A DNA stretch of 13,902 bases from Solirubrobacterales bacterium (GTDB lineage Bacteria > Actinomycetota > Thermoleophilia > Solirubrobacterales > Solirubrobacteraceae): positions 1-13,902 of the forward strand of contig JAOPZO010000082.1 in the NCBI GenBank assembly GCA_025964065.1, read 5' to 3'. The notes below the pieces were generated by a model. That model was not told the origin of the DNA. It did not search any database and saw only the letters and a program-made list of their open reading frames with translations. The translations under genes and the position numbers were made by a program. How positions within the stretch are numbered: position 1 is the first letter of the stretch; each line of letters opens with the position of its first letter. Shown piece after piece: positions 12,718-13,902 of the stretch.

Positions 12718-13664
12718 GTGCGAGAGCCGCCAAGCAGTCCGGCGTCGACGAGCGGTGGGCCGAGGGCAACGAGGCCTGGTGGGACTGGTACCTGTCGCTC
12801 GCCGCGGACGACGGCCCGCCGGCCGAGCTCGTGGAGCTCGCGCCACCCGCGCCCGTCGCGCTGCCGAGCCTCGAGGCGCTCCGCGAGGAGCTCGCCACGC
12901 CGTACGCGCTCTCCGACGCGGAGGCCGAGCAGTTCCGCGCGGAGGGCTACCTGAAGGTCAAGGACGTCCTGAGCCCCGGGGCGCTCGCGCTCGCGCGGGT
13001 CGAGGTCGAGCGGCTCGCCGCCGCCGGCGACGGCCCGGGCACTTCGGGCTTCCTGTCGCTCGACATGATGTGGCAGGGCGACTCGGAGGTCCTCCGGCTC
13101 TTCGCGCTCTCCCCGCGCATCGGCCGCCTCGCCGCGGACCTCCTCGGCGTCGCCGACACCCGGATCTACCACGACAACGTCCTCTCGAAGACCCCGGGCT
13201 GCGGCCGCACGCCGTGGCACTTCGACGCGCACCACTTCCCGATCGCCTCGCGCGACATCGTCACGAGCTGGATCCCGCTGCAGGAGATCCCGGAGCCCAT
13301 GGGGCCGCTCGCCTTCGCCGCCGGGATCGACACCTGGACCCTCGCCGAGGAGGTCGACTTCAACGCGAAGGACTCCTCCTACGACGCCGGGGTGGCCGAG
13401 GCGTTCAAGGCCGCCGGCGTCCGCGTGGACGACTCGCCCTTCGCCCTCGGCGAGGTGAGCTTCCACCACGCGTGGTGCTTCCACTACGCCCGCGGCAACG
13501 CGACCAACCGATCGCGGCAGGTCATGGCCACGACGTACTTCGCGGACGGCGCGAAGCTCGTCGACAACCCGACGATGGTCTCCGGGGACTTCGAGAAGTT
13601 CCTGCCCGGCGCACGGCCCGGCGCGGTCATCGACACGCCGCTCAACCCGATCGTCTCGCGCTGA
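12699..13664 (+). CDS. PhyH-family Fe(II)/2-oxoglutarate dioxygenase
   Basis: A 321-residue protein of the phytanoyl-CoA dioxygenase family. The iron ligands are H174 and D176 (PWHFDAHHFP) and distal H262 (GEVSFHHAWCFHYARG). R273 (RSRQ), 11 residues after the distal His, should bind 2-oxoglutarate. ALSDAEAEQFRAEGYLKVKD (70-89) is the typical N-terminal helix and strand. Members hydroxylate or otherwise oxidise small molecules with O2 and 2-oxoglutarate, releasing CO2 and succinate. Extra residues 1-66, rich in Trp and acidic residues (EAWWDWYLSL), precede the core. The substrate is unknown; the flanking methyltransferases suggest a shared tailoring route. The start is fixed by GGAAGGAGG. The stop overlaps the next ATG by one base (TGATG), a sign of translational coupling. 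Confidence 0.88.
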   Translation: MDSRILSARAAKQSGVDERWAEGNEAWWDWYLSLAADDGPPAELVELAPPAPVALPSLEALREELATPYALSDAEAEQFRAEGYLKVKDVLSPGALALARVEVERLAAAGDGPGTSGFLSLDMMWQGDSEVLRLFALSPRIGRLAADLLGVADTRIYHDNVLSKTPGCGRTPWHFDAHHFPIASRDIVTSWIPLQEIPEPMGPLAFAAGIDTWTLAEEVDFNAKDSSYDAGVAEAFKAAGVRVDDSPFALGEVSFHHAWCFHYARGNATNRSRQVMATTYFADGAKLVDNPTMVSGDFEKFLPGARPGAVIDTPLNPIVSR

Positions 13665-13902
13665 TGGCGGCCGAGGTCGCCCCGCCCGCCGCCGGTGTCG
13701 CCTACTGGCGGGAGCGGGCGCGTGCGCTCGGGGAGCGCGCGGTCATCGGCACGACCCACGACGGCGAGTTCGACGACGTCACCGCGGGCCACCGGGCGAT
13801 CCTGCTGCCGGAGCTCGCGGCGCTGCTGCCGCTCGCACCGAACGGGCCGCGGCGGACGCTCCTCGACCTGGGCTGCGGCTCCGGCCGCCTGACGGGTGAC
13901 CT
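13664..13902 (+). CDS. Class I SAM methyltransferase, 3' end beyond the window
   Basis: The ATG at 13664 shares its A with the dioxygenase stop (TGATG), and the frame stays open to the window edge, 79 codons. It reads MAAEVAPPAAGVAYWRERAR, then GTTHDGEFDDVTAGHRAILL, then TLLDLGCGSGRLTGDL. The last piece is a standard SAM-binding motif I (glycine-rich loop GCGSGR). The YWRERAR opening followed by a short helical cap is common in small-molecule methyltransferases. It has high G/C third positions throughout. It is the third gene of the operon and likely modifies the product of the first two enzymes. Only the N-terminal part is visible, so the acceptor class cannot be judged. Confidence 0.82.
   Translation, partial: MAAEVAPPAAGVAYWRERARALGERAVIGTTHDGEFDDVTAGHRAILLPELAALLPLAPNGPRRTLLDLGCGSGRLTGD

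Noticed and set aside
1..13902. tRNA, rRNA, insertion sequence, integrase or attachment site.
   Set aside because: No cloverleaf-like sequence, transposase motif or flanking direct repeats were seen in either strand by eye.

Overview
The window is very GC-rich DNA (above 70% by eye) with strong G/C preference at third codon positions. It suggests a high-GC actinobacterium, most likely of the class Thermoleophilia (Solirubrobacterales type). The best lineage hints are a secreted collagen-like protein with an N-terminal ITGADIK-type repeat, a hydrolase with a C-terminal arginine-rich beta domain, and many genes that start 6-10 bases after a TAnnnT -10 box with no Shine-Dalgarno leader. The taxonomic call is an inference from these features.

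Layout, left to right. The left edge (about 3-125, +) holds what looks like the broken start of an HNH-nuclease domain. It is followed by a large SDR-like oxidoreductase with an extra helical region and a four-cysteine zinc ribbon (148-1590, +). A 318-base stretch without a recognisable gene follows, then an OB-fold protein whose reading frame appears to shift near 1975-1995 (1909-2515, +). Next is a tightly coupled operon of a two-domain VOC protein, a one-domain VOC protein and a SnoaL-like protein (2679-4407, +). Each junction overlaps by 4 bases, and the operon ends in a 19-codon stub that resembles the start of a GNAT acetyltransferase. A palindrome lies inside its promoter and may be an operator.

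A minus-strand group (7470-4508) encodes a YadG/YadH-like ABC-2 exporter and a secreted DUF3089-type alpha/beta hydrolase. It is divergent, with overlapping promoters, from a stand-alone HD-domain alarmone hydrolase candidate (7526-8194, +). That gene converges, with one base between stop codons, on a two-TM potassium channel with an RCK domain (9239-8196, -). The channel is in turn divergent from a DJ-1/PfpI-family protein (9304-9849, +). A protein that looks like a polynucleotide-kinase-type P-loop enzyme with its ATP-binding loop lost follows (9887-10528, +), then the collagen-like secreted protein (10628-11536, +) with a strong hairpin terminator.

Between that terminator and the last operon lies a decayed fragment of a secreted beta-propeller gene, readable only across two frame changes. 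The final operon (11860 to the window end, +) is methyltransferase (HNMT-like), PhyH-family Fe(II)/2-oxoglutarate dioxygenase, then a second methyltransferase cut by the window edge. This looks like part of a small-molecule tailoring pathway that I cannot name. The combination of an unassigned enzyme cassette, pseudo-enzymes and four broken genes makes this accessory-type DNA.
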